In this document: piece after piece, positions 32,140 through 42,101 of the stretch
Position numbering within the stretch: position 1 is the stretch's first letter
Layout: each line of letters opens with the position of its first letter
Made by a program: the position numbers and the translations under genes
Source of the DNA: Waddliaceae bacterium
GTDB lineage: Bacteria > Chlamydiota > Chlamydiia > Chlamydiales > GCA-2709385
Length of the DNA stretch: 64,000 nucleotides
Direction: 5' to 3'
Assembly: GCA_002709385.1 (NCBI GenBank)
Contig: PAQS01000019.1
Coordinates: forward strand, 124,001 to 188,000
The notes under the pieces: model-generated
Seen by the model: only the letters and a program-made list of their open reading frames with translations
What the model was told of the DNA's origin: nothing
Database searches by the model: none

Positions 32140-32891
32140 AAATTATCTTTCATAGAGCGGACTTTAGCAAATACCTCAACTGGGTCCGCTCCATCCATTC
32201 CCAAAGCCTTGAGAAGAGCTGGATCATCAGCGCGTAAAAAAGGATTACATATCTTTTCCTCACCAAGAAGTGCTGGTATTGTCGCTTGATTATTAGCTCG
32301 CATTTCTTCCATTTTTTGAAGACGTTTCTGAATGGCAAGGTTTTCAGGCTCAATAGAAGCTGCAAAACGATAGTTCCCTACCGTATATTCATGTCCGCAA
32401 AAAACCAATGTATCATCAGGCAGCTCTCTTAAACGTAAAAGAGAGGTCCACATTTGCTCTGCATCCCCTTCGAATAAACGTCCACAACCACCAACAAATA
32501 ACGAATCACCAGAAAACAACCATTTTTCTTCTTGGCAATAGTAGGCAATGTGAGTGGATGTATGAGCTGGTACTTCAATCACAGTAAAATGATAAGGTCC
32601 TACTTGAATGGAATCGCCACCTGAAAGCTCTTGATCAACTTTTTCAATACGTCGATCAATCGGCCCTACAACTTTACAAGAACTACTTTTCTGTAAAGTT
32701 GACACGCCTCCAATATGATCATCATGGTGATGAGTAATCATGATGCAAGCAAGATCAAGTTTTCTTTCGTCTAAAAACTCTTGAACAGGATCTGCTAGCG
32801 CTGGATCAATAATCACAGCTTGATTCTCCCAACGAAAGCAGTATGCGTAGTTATCACTTAGTAATGGGATTAACTCAACTTGATTGCTCAT
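32136..32891 (-). CDS. gloB: Hydroxyacylglutathione hydrolase (glyoxalase II)
   Basis: A 251-residue metallo-beta-lactamase-fold enzyme of normal glyoxalase II length. The metal motif is 'ITHHHDDHIGG' (about residues 52-62), with further ligands in 'VPAHTSTHIAYY', 'LFSGDSLFVGGCGR' and 'FCGHEYTVGN', the last being the glyoxalase II-specific His. It hydrolyses S-D-lactoylglutathione to lactate and glutathione in methylglyoxal detoxification. No gloA is nearby. With the glutathione-dependent alcohol dehydrogenase at 56475 it suggests that the cell uses glutathione. AGGAG precedes the start. Confidence 0.93.
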   Translation of the reverse strand: MSNQVELIPLLSDNYAYCFRWENQAVIIDPALADPVQEFLDERKLDLACIMITHHHDDHIGGVSTLQKSSSCKVVGPIDRRIEKVDQELSGGDSIQVGPYHFTVIEVPAHTSTHIAYYCQEEKWLFSGDSLFVGGCGRLFEGDAEQMWTSLLRLRELPDDTLVFCGHEYTVGNYRFAASIEPENLAIQKRLQKMEEMRANNQATIPALLGEEKICNPFLRADDPALLKALGMDGADPVEVFAKVRSMKDNF

Positions 32892-32898
32892 TTCTCTC

Positions 32899-33915
32899 CT
32901 ATCGATTTAAGTCCACAAAAGCCTGCAGGTACTCAGGATTCTCAATTTGTACAATAAATATCTGATCATCATGGTCAAATAGCCTAATCTTGTCACGTGT
33001 TGCATACCAAACAAGAGCAGGAAAAGAAAAAACAGAAAGGGAGAGTGTTCCAATTAGAATAAGATCTATTGCAGTCCAAAAAGGGTTCATCCAACTATAA
33101 AATACACAAGCTCCAATAGCCAGATAGACCCAAAATGCGAGCATCATCGAACTAAAGCGATAAACAGAAGCCCAGCGCAATAAACTTTTTCCACTTCGCG
33201 ATAAAAACCATTCCACAGTGTTATAGTCATTGATAAACTTCAATAACTGAGCTTCTGAACAATCTTTCCCATTAATCGGACAAAACGAGGGAAACTGTAT
33301 TTTACTTCCTTTTCTTACTGCAACTAAGTTTTTTGTGAGTTCACTGCGACAAAAATCTACACATCCGCTTTGATCATTAGGGTCTGCTTCAGGACCAATC
33401 ACCTCATCAACCTTAGCACGTAGTTCTTGAATGACATTAATTAAATGTTCTAAAGGCACTTTTAAGGTTTTTTCTAAGATAAATTCATTATTTTCTAAAT
33501 GGAAAGGAAGAGTTCCCCAATCATCACTTACATCCAATTTAGATTTTGTGACCATGTAACCAATTCCAGCTTGTGGATTTAAAAGCTTAAAATGCAAACG
33601 CCCTTCAGAATCTAAATACACACTCTCATTACGATCCAAATTTCTCCACGGAATAAGAACTTCAAACATAGAATCACGATACGCAACTCCAATAGCGTTT
33701 AAATAGACACCGCGTTTTTTCCATTGCTTCCATAGATACAAAGTACTCACAATGAACAAGAAAAAAAGTGTTAAAAGAAGAATTGGGTAAGCTATTAATG
33801 CGGCTGATGTCCCAACGATGACAATAGCTCCAAGTACTCTCAATTCAGTTTTTGTTCTGGGGTTTTTTAAACCAAAAACAATTTCACGATGATGAGTTTG
33901 TTTTCCTGAGGCCAT
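32899..33915 (-). CDS. Membrane protein of unknown function with PH-like segment
   Basis: A 338-residue protein with two membrane helices near the N-terminus (about 27-62) and two more at about 258-305. Between them, residues about 68-180 begin with 'GVYLNAIGVAYRDSMFEVLI' then PWRNLDR, a wording typical of bacterial PH-like domains that follow paired helices. A cysteine-rich stretch lies at about 184-220 ('CVDFC', 'CPINGKDC'). I do not recognise the family. It is transcribed seven bases ahead of gloB, so the two probably share an mRNA. AGGAG precedes the ATG. Confidence 0.6.
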   Translation of the reverse strand: MASGKQTHHREIVFGLKNPRTKTELRVLGAIVIVGTSAALIAYPILLLTLFFLFIVSTLYLWKQWKKRGVYLNAIGVAYRDSMFEVLIPWRNLDRNESVYLDSEGRLHFKLLNPQAGIGYMVTKSKLDVSDDWGTLPFHLENNEFILEKTLKVPLEHLINVIQELRAKVDEVIGPEADPNDQSGCVDFCRSELTKNLVAVRKGSKIQFPSFCPINGKDCSEAQLLKFINDYNTVEWFLSRSGKSLLRWASVYRFSSMMLAFWVYLAIGACVFYSWMNPFWTAIDLILIGTLSLSVFSFPALVWYATRDKIRLFDHDDQIFIVQIENPEYLQAFVDLNR

Positions 33916-34075
33916 AACACTTCTCCTAGATAAACTATCTTAAGTCTCTCATACCTCAAATCTCAAAAATCAATAAACCCTCAAGAAAGTCAAAAAAGTG
34001 ACTTTTTAGTACCCTTTATTGTATATCAATAATAAAGAAGTATTAGGTTCATAAACCCCTAATTTGCAGGAAAAA

Positions 34076-35407
34076 ATGTTACACGGTTCGCTTTTATCTA
34101 GAATTCAAAATAGTCGAACCCAGACACAAGGGACGTTAATAAGCCTTACAATCTGTCTTTACTTCCTTCCACTTGTATTGCTTATGACCTATGCCATACA
34201 AGCGATGACAAGAACAGATAGTTGGTCATTTTTTAGTATGGGCTTATTGCTTACATTTTTAGGCAGCTACTTACTGTTCTATCTTCTTCAAAAATGGCAT
34301 AACCACTACAGATACTGTGCCGAAATTATGGTACGTTACAAACTTCGCCAATACCAAAAAGCGATTAGTAAGTATCTGCAAGCCAAACAAGATTGTCAAA
34401 TTACTGAAAGTGATTGTGTAAACGATATTGTAGTTAGCGAAGAAACAACTGTCTCTTATGAAGAGTCTCCTTGGAAGCAAGAGTTTGAAGATGCCCAGCA
34501 AAGAGTTGTCCTTCTTAGCGGACGTTTAAACAAGTCAGAGCAAAAAATCCAAAAACTAGAAAGCGATAATGAAGAAAAAGCTTCAGAACTTGCTCAAGCT
34601 AAAGAAGAAATCTCTAAATATGTAAGCTCTGCTGATCAAAAAGATGATCTTTTATCTGAATACCAAAAAACCATTGCTGAACAACGAAAGGTTATCGAAA
34701 ACAAACAAGAAGAGCTTATGCGCTTAGAAAACAAAGTTCGCGATCTTAATTATGAAATAAAAACTCTTCTCCAGTTAGGCGATATGTACCCAAGTTCTGC
34801 ACCTGTACCTAGTAATGGGGAAAAACCTGCTCACCCTGTTCTTGATCTTTTCAATGATGAAGATCCCTTAGAAACAGAGTTAGAGAATTACTACAGCGGT
34901 TTAGCCTCATCTTCTACAACAAAAATTGAAACTTTATACGATGCCGCTCAGTTTTTGCGTAAATGCATAGATACTGCAAGCAAACATACTGGAGCTAGTC
35001 ATCTTTCTAACAATAATAGTCGCTTGCTCGATCTCTCTATAGAAAGCTATGCCATTGATCTTCGACGGTTATTTGATAGTTTTCGCAACGAAAGCAGTTG
35101 CATCATTGCCCTTTACTCTCGTACCGAAGACCGTTTGCTATTTGTAAATAATCAAATCAAAGGAATTGTAGGTTGGGCTCCAGAAAAATTTGTTTCCGAC
35201 TACCCTAACCTCATTCAAAAAGGTTTTGGTGAATGGAAACAAAACATTCATCAAGTAGGAGACGGTGAAGAGCGTCATACTCGACTTCTTATTAAGACTG
35301 CGGATAATAAAGACACTTTATTGCACTGCTGCTTAGGCGTCATTTCACAAGGCGTCTTTGCAAACCATGTAGTGAGCGTTCTTTATCCAGCGACAAGTGA
35401 TCAGTAA
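34076..35407 (+). CDS. Membrane-anchored coiled-coil protein with C-terminal PAS-like domain
   Basis: 443 residues from ATG 34076 (GCAGG six bases upstream; a TTG four codons earlier is less likely). Two membrane helices at about 20-43 and 52-72 are followed by a long coiled coil (about 130-240, 'SEQKIQKLESDNEEKASELA') and a Pro/Ser linker. The C-terminal domain (about 325-440) reads like PAS: 'IIALYSRTEDRLLFVNNQIK' then GIVGWAPEKF, and 'TADNKDTLLHCCLGVIS'. No output domain follows, so it may sense or scaffold rather than signal by itself. It lies between rpsT and rpoD, where C. trachomatis has CT616 (from memory), so it may be its homologue. Confidence 0.6.
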   Translation: MLHGSLLSRIQNSRTQTQGTLISLTICLYFLPLVLLMTYAIQAMTRTDSWSFFSMGLLLTFLGSYLLFYLLQKWHNHYRYCAEIMVRYKLRQYQKAISKYLQAKQDCQITESDCVNDIVVSEETTVSYEESPWKQEFEDAQQRVVLLSGRLNKSEQKIQKLESDNEEKASELAQAKEEISKYVSSADQKDDLLSEYQKTIAEQRKVIENKQEELMRLENKVRDLNYEIKTLLQLGDMYPSSAPVPSNGEKPAHPVLDLFNDEDPLETELENYYSGLASSSTTKIETLYDAAQFLRKCIDTASKHTGASHLSNNNSRLLDLSIESYAIDLRRLFDSFRNESSCIIALYSRTEDRLLFVNNQIKGIVGWAPEKFVSDYPNLIQKGFGEWKQNIHQVGDGEERHTRLLIKTADNKDTLLHCCLGVISQGVFANHVVSVLYPATSDQ

Positions 35408-35420
35408 TTTTACTCTTTAA

Positions 35421-35459
35421 TCTCCAATGGTAGCGTGGCTTAGGTACCCATTGGAGTTT
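35421..35459. terminator. Bidirectional terminator
   Basis: CTCCAATGG (35421-35429) and CCATTGGAG (35447-35455) form a 9-bp stem with a 17-base loop, followed by TTTTA on the plus strand and preceded by A-rich sequence. It lies between the convergent PAS/coiled-coil gene and the coiA-like gene and can serve both. Confidence 0.65.
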
Positions 35460-36304
35460 TAAGAGAGTGATTTTTCTAAAAGCAAGTACCATAGAATTTT
35501 TATTGGTCTTAAGCAATAAAAGAAAATAGCATCTTTTAATGAAAAATTTTTATCTCTTTTGTCGAAAAAAATATTCCCTACATTTACTCTTTCTAAATCT
35601 CCTAACAAATCACTATTTGCTCTTTCATAGTAATCTAAAATATCTTCTTGAAAATGGAACTCCCAGAAAGCGCGTTTTTGTATAAGAGGATGGTTTTGTT
35701 CTAATCGTCTTTTCCTATTTTTTATTTTCCCTAAACATGGATAGCTTCGAAAAGAAGCATACTGTCTTTTTGCTCCATTCCAAGTGTCTAGAGTGTCATA
35801 AATTTTTCCTTTACCATCTTTATTGATGTTGGTGAAATAATGAGGAGAAGAAAGTAAAAAGTTTTCTGCGGCACTAATCCATCGCTTTCGAAAAGATTTT
35901 TCATGTAAAATCCATAGTACACGATAGCCAATGGATTCATAATCACGATTTCTCTCCTTTACCTCTTCGATAGAAATAGGAGAGCACTGAACTTCAATAA
36001 TTAATTTACTTTTCTCACAACACACATCAGCAATTCGTCGTATCTCAGGAAATCTCCGTTCTAAAAAACAATTTTTTTGCCCAATAGAATCTAATAAAGC
36101 ATATTGCACCTGGAGATGCTCTAAACTTTTTCCTTCTTGTCTGCATGGCCGACTGGATTGTAAGTGATAGTAGTGTCGTTGCCGTCTTTCGCCTCCTCTG
36201 ACACGAAGAGGACCTCCACATTCCATGCACGTATAAGTTATTTGAGACTCCGCCTCTACTATAGAGCAAAGGCTCCCTTTTCTATCCCAAGCATACAATT
36301 GCAT
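35459..36304 (-). CDS. CoiA-like competence protein/nuclease
   Basis: A 281-residue protein of the CoiA type. The N-terminus has a zinc-finger-like segment 'CMECGGPLRVRGGERRQRHY', followed by the usual 'hHl...' part, and then the restriction-type nuclease core: 'RRIADVCCEKSKLIIEVQCS' (D and E-x-Q of the PD-(D/E)xK fold), 'PISIEEVKERNRDYESIGYR' and VLWIL. CoiA acts in DNA processing during natural transformation in Gram-positive bacteria; homologues are scattered in other phyla. No other competence gene is near. AGGAAG precedes the ATG. It is divergent from rpoD. Confidence 0.78.
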   Translation of the reverse strand: MQLYAWDRKGSLCSIVEAESQITYTCMECGGPLRVRGGERRQRHYYHLQSSRPCRQEGKSLEHLQVQYALLDSIGQKNCFLERRFPEIRRIADVCCEKSKLIIEVQCSPISIEEVKERNRDYESIGYRVLWILHEKSFRKRWISAAENFLLSSPHYFTNINKDGKGKIYDTLDTWNGAKRQYASFRSYPCLGKIKNRKRRLEQNHPLIQKRAFWEFHFQEDILDYYERANSDLLGDLERVNVGNIFFDKRDKNFSLKDAIFFYCLRPIKILWYLLLEKSLS

Positions 36305-36400
36305 TATACTTCCTGTAATAAATCATTTATTATTGCTATAAATCATGCTTTTTTGGGAGTATTATTACGAGCTATTCCCTTATAATGGGATTGCTGTGCC

Positions 36401-36429
36401 TTGACAAAAACCATGATTTAGATGAGAAT
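36401..36429 (+). promoter_or_regulatory. Putative housekeeping promoter of rpoD
   Basis: TTGACA (36401-36406, perfect -35) and GAGAAT (36424-36429, four of six -10 positions) are 17 bases apart. The transcript would start near 36436, about 90 bases ahead of the rpoD ATG at 36528. Confidence 0.45.
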
Positions 36430-36527
36430 TGTCTTGCATTTTGCTTTCAATTTAAGCTGTCTTAGGTTGCCTACAGTCTTCTAAAAGCTCTGTGGTCCTT
36501 TCACTTCATACCTACAGAAAGGGAACG

Positions 36528-38201
36528 ATGACTCAGTCAAATAACCAAAATAATTTTACTAACTTCAGTCAACAGCACCAACAGAAGATTGAAGAGTTAG
36601 TCGCTGTTGCGAAAGATCAGGGTTATATTACCTACGAAGAGATCAACGATATTCTTCCGATGAATTTCGATGCTCCTGATCAAATCGACCAAGTCTTGAT
36701 CTTTTTAAGTGGTATGGATGTCCAAATCCTGAACCAATCTGAAGTCGATCGCCAAAAAGAGCGTCGCAAAGAGGTGAAGGAAATGGAAGGCATGCCGAAG
36801 AGGGTGGAGGGAACTCCAGATGACCCTGTTCGGATGTATCTAAAAGAAATGGGTTCTGCTCCTCTTTTAACTCGTGAAGAAGAAGTAGAAATTTCTAAAA
36901 GAATCGAAAAAGCACAACACCAGATTGAGCGCATCATCATGCGTTTCCGCTACTCCTCTAGAGAAGCGATTTCAATCATTAATTATTTGATTTCTGGTAA
37001 AGAGCGTTTCGATAAAGTTGTCGCTGAAAAAGAAGTAAACAACAAGCAAGAGTTCAACCGCCTTCTTCCTAAATTACAGACTCTCCTTCAGGAAGAAGAT
37101 GAACTACTTGAAAGCCTTCTTTTGCAGCTTCGCAGTCCTAAACTGAAAAAAGCAGAACAAGCAAAATTAAAAGAAGATATGGAAAAGTGTCGTATACGAA
37201 CACAAGCATATCTTAAGCATTTTCACTGTCGCCACAATGTGATCGATGATTTCAGTGAAGTTATTCTTCGTGCTTACGATCGTTTCATGCAGTTAGAGAA
37301 AGATATTCAAAACCTTTCTGGACGTGCTGAATACAATAAGATTGCTGCGCAAAAATATGCTTCTGCTCAAGCGAAATTAGCAAAACGTGAGTTGGCTGCA
37401 GGGCGAACAAAAGACGAATTCAAGCGTGATGTTCGTATGCTACAGCGCTGGATGGATAAGAGCCAGGAAGCCAAGCGAGAGATGGTTGAATCAAACCTTC
37501 GTCTTGTTATTTCCATCGCAAAGAAATACACAAACCGCGGTCTTTCTTTCCTTGATTTGATTCAAGAAGGAAATATGGGCTTAATGAAAGCCGTAGAAAA
37601 ATTTGAATACCGCCGTGGATATAAGTTTTCTACTTATGCTACTTGGTGGATTCGTCAGGCTGTTACTCGTGCTATTGCCGACCAAGCTCGTACCATTCGT
37701 ATTCCTGTACACATGATTGAGACAATCAACAAAGTCTTACGTGGTGCGAAAAAGCTGATGATGGAAACAGGTCGTGAACCTACTCCAGAAGAGCTTGCTA
37801 ACGAACTAGGTATTACAGCTGAACGTGTACGTGAAATCTATAAAATAGCCCAGCATCCGATCTCTCTTCAAGCTGAAGTGGGTGATGGTGGTGAAAGTCA
37901 ATTTGGTGATTTCCTTGAGGATACCGCTGTTGAGTCTCCTGCAGAAGCAACAGGCTATTCTATTTTAAAAGATAAGATGAATGAAGTACTTCAAACTCTT
38001 ACTGATCGTGAGCGTACAGTACTTATTCAGCGTTTTGGTCTACTTGATGGAAAACCAAAAACTCTTGAAGAGGTCGGTCTAGAATTCAATGTGACAAGAG
38101 AGCGTATCCGACAAATTGAAGCGAAAGCACTGCGAAAAATGCGACACCCGACTAGATCCAAACAGTTGAAAGCTTTCTTGGATCTACTAGAAGAAGAGTA
38201 G
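36528..38201 (+). CDS. rpoD: Primary sigma factor, chlamydial sigma-66 type
   Basis: 557 residues from ATG 36528; GGGA precedes it, while the upstream in-frame ATG at 36492 adds an unrelated leader. Region 1.1 ('[20 protein letters not shown]') is followed by region 1.2 ('[20 protein letters not shown]'), a long non-conserved region, region 2 ('[20 protein letters not shown]', '[20 protein letters not shown]'), region 3 and region 4 with a helix-turn-helix ('[20 protein letters not shown]'). The wording throughout, including the non-conserved region, is very close to chlamydial sigma-66 as I remember it, and is the best taxonomic marker in the window. It is followed 11 bases later by dinG. 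Confidence 0.97.
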   Translation: MTQSNNQNNFTNFSQQHQQKIEELVAVAKDQGYITYEEINDILPMNFDAPDQIDQVLIFLSGMDVQILNQSEVDRQKERRKEVKEMEGMPKRVEGTPDDPVRMYLKEMGSAPLLTREEEVEISKRIEKAQHQIERIIMRFRYSSREAISIINYLISGKERFDKVVAEKEVNNKQEFNRLLPKLQTLLQEEDELLESLLLQLRSPKLKKAEQAKLKEDMEKCRIRTQAYLKHFHCRHNVIDDFSEVILRAYDRFMQLEKDIQNLSGRAEYNKIAAQKYASAQAKLAKRELAAGRTKDEFKRDVRMLQRWMDKSQEAKREMVESNLRLVISIAKKYTNRGLSFLDLIQEGNMGLMKAVEKFEYRRGYKFSTYATWWIRQAVTRAIADQARTIRIPVHMIETINKVLRGAKKLMMETGREPTPEELANELGITAERVREIYKIAQHPISLQAEVGDGGESQFGDFLEDTAVESPAEATGYSILKDKMNEVLQTLTDRERTVLIQRFGLLDGKPKTLEEVGLEFNVTRERIRQIEAKALRKMRHPTRSKQLKAFLDLLEEE

Positions 38202-38212
38202 ACAAAACGTTT

Positions 38213-40453
38213 ATGCCAGTACAGTCTGACTGTCAGCTGCTGAATCGAGAAAAGATTCTTGGGCTAGTTGCTTCTGATGGTCCCATCAGTAGAGCGCTCC
38301 ACAATTATGAGGAGCGCTCTCAGCAAAAAGAAATGATGGGCAAGGTCATCGATGCCTTCAATGACAGGCAGATTGCGTTAATTGAAGCAGGAACAGGTAC
38401 TGGTAAAAGTCTTGCTTATCTTATTCCCAGCATTATCTGGGCTCTACAAAATCAAGAGCGCACGGTAATTTCTACTAACACCATTGCGCTTCAAGAACAG
38501 TTAATCAATAAAGATCTTCCGTTTCTTTTAGAAACCTTTGGCTGGGATGTCAAAGCTGTGCTCGTTAAAGGTATGAGCAATTATGTTTGCAAACGTAAGC
38601 TCCGTGATACCGAAAACGAATTACGTTTGATGAGCGACGAACAAAGTGAACAGCTTGACCAGATTTTAGCATGGGAAGAAACAACAGATGATGGCTCTTT
38701 AAGCACTCTCCCTATTGTTCCAGCATATAATACCTGGGAAAGAGTGAACGCTGATGGCGATGCTTGTAACCTGCGTGCTTGTCCACATTTCGAAGCATGT
38801 TACTACTTTAAAGCACGTAAAGAAGCAAAAGATGCTCAGTTACTCGTTGTGAATCATCACCTCTTGTTTTCGGATCTTCATGCCCGCGGACTAGAAGATA
38901 AACCAAGCGGACACTATATCCTTCCTCCTTACTCAAGAGTTATTCTTGATGAAGCACACAATATTGAAGATGTAGCAACAGACCATTTTGCTGCACGAGT
39001 AAGTCGCCATGGGCTCGTTAAACTCCTCATTCGCCTTGGTGGAGAACGCCACGGACAAGGAAAACTCGCTCAATTACAGCAAAAAATTCGAGATTGTTTT
39101 GATGTAAACTACCAGTCAGAATTTGATAGTTACCAAAAACGGCTCGCTATTGATTTGCCTGCCGCTCATCGTTTACTTTTACAAGCAACCCAAGATACCT
39201 TTCATTGCCTTGCTGCCTTCCAAGATCTCTTTTCCTCTCATTCAGAAAGTGAAGATTCAGATGGACAAAACAATAGAGATGACAAACTTCGATTAGGAAA
39301 CCAACATTTCAAACATGATTTCTGGATCAATCATGTTGTCATCGAAGTCAAAGACCTTGTTGAACAAATCATCGCCCTAGTTACAGCACTTAATAGTCTA
39401 GATCAAGATATTGCAAATAGTGACGTACTAAAATTGATCGATCATACAGATAGCCTCCGTGTAGATATTCGAGGCATTTGTTCCCGACTTACCATGATTG
39501 CACAAGATTTGCAGCTTTTTTGCCTTCAAAACATCGATGGTAATGGTGTGCGTTGGCTAGAAAAACAACTTTCTGGAAAACATGGAGTAAGACAGCAAGC
39601 TATAGATGCTCAGCTAGATATTTCTCAATTGCTCAGAGATAGCTTATTTAACTTTTTTCCAACAGTTGTGCTCTGTAGTGCCACTCTTAGTACAAGCCAG
39701 AAATTTACTTATATAAAAAAACGCTTGGGCTTAGATCAAAAAATTTCTCAAGAACGACTTTCTGAAAGTATTTATTTATCTCCATTTGACTACCAAAAAC
39801 AGTCTCTTCTTATTGTTCCAACAGAAATCCCAGATCCGCAAGATCCAAAATTTATAGAGAAAGCAGCTGAATATATCTACCGATCAATTCAAGCTAGTCG
39901 AGGAAACGCTTTTGTACTTTTTACTTCGTACAGTATGTTGAATGAGTGTTATCAAAAAGTCACTAAACGTTTACAAGGAGATTATTATAAGCTTCTACGT
40001 CAAGGTGACGATAGTAGACAAACTCTCATTGAGCAATTTAAAACAATTGATCGTTCGGTGCTTTTTGGTACTGATTCTTTTTGGGAAGGAATCGATGTAT
40101 CTGGAGAAGCTTTGCGTTGCGTAATCATTGCAAAACTCCCATTCAAAGTACCTACAGAACCTCTTACTCAAGCAAGGGCAGAAGCAATTAGAGAAAACGG
40201 CGGGAGTCCTTTTTTTGAGTACTCTTTACCTACTGCAATCATGAAATTTAAACAAGGCTTTGGTCGTTTAATTCGTAACAAACGAGATCGAGGTTGTGTT
40301 GTTTGTTTAGATTCTCGTCTCGTTAAAAAGAATTACGGCTCCGCTTTTTTAAAAAGCCTCCCCCAATTACCCCTGAAGCTTTTAAGTGAAACTGATTTTG
40401 ATCAAACAATGAGAGAGTTTTATAAGAAGACGTATTACTTAACGAAAAAGTAA
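38213..40453 (+). CDS. dinG: DinG-type ATP-dependent DNA helicase
   Basis: A 746-residue XPD/DinG-family helicase. Motifs: Walker A 'IEAGTGTGKSLAYLIPSIIW', motif Ia 'VISTNTIALQEQLINKDLPF', an iron-sulphur cluster region with cysteines in 'GMSNYVCKRKL' and 'GDACNLRACPHFEACYYFKA', DEAH box 'VILDEAHNIEDVATD', and the C-terminal motif VI 'FKQGFGRLIRNKRDRG'. DinG unwinds D-loops and R-loops and helps replication pass transcription. It follows rpoD by 11 bases and probably shares its transcript. The stop codon directly abuts the convergent tRNA gene. Confidence 0.92.
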   Translation: MPVQSDCQLLNREKILGLVASDGPISRALHNYEERSQQKEMMGKVIDAFNDRQIALIEAGTGTGKSLAYLIPSIIWALQNQERTVISTNTIALQEQLINKDLPFLLETFGWDVKAVLVKGMSNYVCKRKLRDTENELRLMSDEQSEQLDQILAWEETTDDGSLSTLPIVPAYNTWERVNADGDACNLRACPHFEACYYFKARKEAKDAQLLVVNHHLLFSDLHARGLEDKPSGHYILPPYSRVILDEAHNIEDVATDHFAARVSRHGLVKLLIRLGGERHGQGKLAQLQQKIRDCFDVNYQSEFDSYQKRLAIDLPAAHRLLLQATQDTFHCLAAFQDLFSSHSESEDSDGQNNRDDKLRLGNQHFKHDFWINHVVIEVKDLVEQIIALVTALNSLDQDIANSDVLKLIDHTDSLRVDIRGICSRLTMIAQDLQLFCLQNIDGNGVRWLEKQLSGKHGVRQQAIDAQLDISQLLRDSLFNFFPTVVLCSATLSTSQKFTYIKKRLGLDQKISQERLSESIYLSPFDYQKQSLLIVPTEIPDPQDPKFIEKAAEYIYRSIQASRGNAFVLFTSYSMLNECYQKVTKRLQGDYYKLLRQGDDSRQTLIEQFKTIDRSVLFGTDSFWEGIDVSGEALRCVIIAKLPFKVPTEPLTQARAEAIRENGGSPFFEYSLPTAIMKFKQGFGRLIRNKRDRGCVVCLDSRLVKKNYGSAFLKSLPQLPLKLLSETDFDQTMREFYKKTYYLTKK

Positions 40454-40526
40454 TGGAGTGTAACGGGGTCGAACCGTTGACCTCAACAATGCCATTGTTG
40501 CGCTCTACCAACTGAGCTAACACCCC
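40454..40526 (-). tRNA. tRNA-Ala(GGC)
   Basis: A complete 73-base cloverleaf on the minus strand. The acceptor stem is GGGGTGT/ACACTCC with the G3:U70 pair that identifies alanine tRNA. The D arm contains TTAGCTCAGTTGGTAGAGC, the anticodon arm is CAACA-ATGGCAT-TGTTG with anticodon GGC, and the T arm contains GGTTCGACCCC. The discriminator is A and CCA is not encoded. Its 3' end touches the dinG stop codon. Confidence 0.95.
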
Positions 40527-40871
40527 AGAAATGCCAATTCTACCTAATCACTTCTTTTGCAACAAGTTTCTATCGAGAGTATTAATCGTTTAAATTCAAA
40601 AAAATTAAAGTTCAAATAACCTATACATCTATCAAAAACATAAATAACTTTAAACATAATATAACAAATAAAAGACCTATCTTTAAACGAATTCACGAAG
40701 GTGCTCGTAGAAAGCCAAATAGCTTTAAAGGCAATTATCTTTAAGGTCACATCTCCTAACTTCTCAAGCACTATCTAAACTAGCTTATTATTTATATTGT
40801 GCTTTTTCCAAGATTGAAAACATCTCTTTCTGTATTCTGTAGAGAGCAAGATCTAATGAGTAAGTGGATTT
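40527..40871. other. Gene-free AT-rich region
   Basis: About 345 bases between the tRNA-Ala and the aminotransferase gene. The 75-residue minus-strand frame in it has no ribosome binding site or family resemblance and is not supported. It should carry the tRNA promoter (minus strand) and the aminotransferase promoter. I see no strong repeat or hairpin. Confidence 0.5.
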
Positions 40872-42089
40872 ATGGAACTTTTATCAGGTACAACTATGCG
40901 CGATCGATTTGCTACCATACCAATGTATGAAGATGACCCTATACTTGGACTCAATGAAGCTTTTAAACAAGATACAAGAGAGAGAAAAATCAATCTTGGC
41001 GTTGGTGTGTACAAGACAGCAGACTTAACTCCATCTATTCTCAATTGTGTAAAAAAAGCTGAAGCACAACTTTTAAATACAGAACGAGAAAAAGAATACC
41101 TACCTATAGCAGGACTTCCAGAATACCGTCTCATTACTCAGAAACTTCTTTTTGGAATTGATTCGTCTGTTTTCGAAGACAATCGTGTATTTACTGTACA
41201 AACTCTAGGTGGATCTGGTTCTCTAAGAGTCGGCGCAGAATTCCTAAGTCAGACGATATCGCAAGAAATTTACGTTCCTACTCCAACCTGGTCAAATCAC
41301 AAAGGTTTATTTCAAGGTGGAGGAATGACGGTTAAGAATTATCCTTACTTTAATTCTGAGACCCATCGTCTTGATTTTGACCGCATGATTCATGCATTAG
41401 AACAAATTCCTTCCAGCTCTTCTGTTCTTCTTCATGTTTGTTGCCATAATCCAACTGGTGTAGACCTCAATATGGACCAGTGGAAAATTGTAAGTGAGCT
41501 TATGCTCGATAGAGGCCTTTTACCTTTCTTCGATTTTGCCTATCAAGGGTTTGGTACAGGAATAGAAGAAGACGCCGCACCTCTTCGTTTATTTGCTGAT
41601 GCTGGCCACCAAATGCTTGTTGCCAGCTCAAACTCGAAAAATTTTGGTCTTTATGGTGAACGTGTTGGAGCTTTATCTGTAGTTTGCTCTCATTCAGAAT
41701 CAGCAACTCGCTGTGGAAGCATGCTAAAAACACTAATTCGCAGTAACTATTCAAGCCCAAGTATACATGGTGCACGCATCGTATCTACAATATATCAGTC
41801 AGATAGCTTGCGTAATGAATGGAAAGTAGAGCTCGGAACAATGCGTGAACGTATTAAAGAAATGCGTAAATCCTTAATTGCCAGTCTTTCTGCTAAATGC
41901 GATCATGATTATAGCTTCTTAGAGAAGCAAGTAGGTATGTTTTCTTTTTGTGGGTTAAACTCTGAACAAGTAAGCAGATTGCAACATGAATATGGTTTAT
42001 ACATGCCTAGTAGTGGCCGAATCAATGTTGCAGGACTTAATCAACAAAGCTTAGAGTATGTCGTAGAGTCTATTATAGCTGTACTCTAA
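40872..42089 (+). CDS. tyrB: Aspartate/aromatic amino acid aminotransferase
   Basis: A 405-residue class I PLP aminotransferase of the AspC/TyrB group. Marks: 'DDPILGLNEAFKQDTRERKI' with NLGVGVYK, 'HVCCHNPTGVDLNMDQW', 'LPFFDFAYQGFGTG', and the PLP lysine in 'VASSNSKNFGLYGERVGALS'. The enzyme transfers amino groups between glutamate and aspartate or aromatic acids. ATG 40896 has a better ribosome binding site (AGG at seven bases) than 40872, so the protein may begin eight residues later. It heads an operon with mreC 12 bases downstream. In Chlamydia tyrB is CT637 and the next gene CT638. Confidence 0.9.
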   Translation: MELLSGTTMRDRFATIPMYEDDPILGLNEAFKQDTRERKINLGVGVYKTADLTPSILNCVKKAEAQLLNTEREKEYLPIAGLPEYRLITQKLLFGIDSSVFEDNRVFTVQTLGGSGSLRVGAEFLSQTISQEIYVPTPTWSNHKGLFQGGGMTVKNYPYFNSETHRLDFDRMIHALEQIPSSSSVLLHVCCHNPTGVDLNMDQWKIVSELMLDRGLLPFFDFAYQGFGTGIEEDAAPLRLFADAGHQMLVASSNSKNFGLYGERVGALSVVCSHSESATRCGSMLKTLIRSNYSSPSIHGARIVSTIYQSDSLRNEWKVELGTMRERIKEMRKSLIASLSAKCDHDYSFLEKQVGMFSFCGLNSEQVSRLQHEYGLYMPSSGRINVAGLNQQSLEYVVESIIAVL

Positions 42090-42101
42090 TGGATAGGAAG
42101 A

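Noticed and set aside
36381-36386. TATAAT as the rpoD -10 box
   Set aside because: No -35-like sequence at the right distance; TTGACA at 36401 with GAGAAT at 36424 is a better pair.
40544-40771. 75-residue minus-strand frame beside tRNA-Ala
   Set aside because: No ribosome binding site, odd composition rich in Phe and Ile, and no family resemblance; likely chance in AT-rich DNA.
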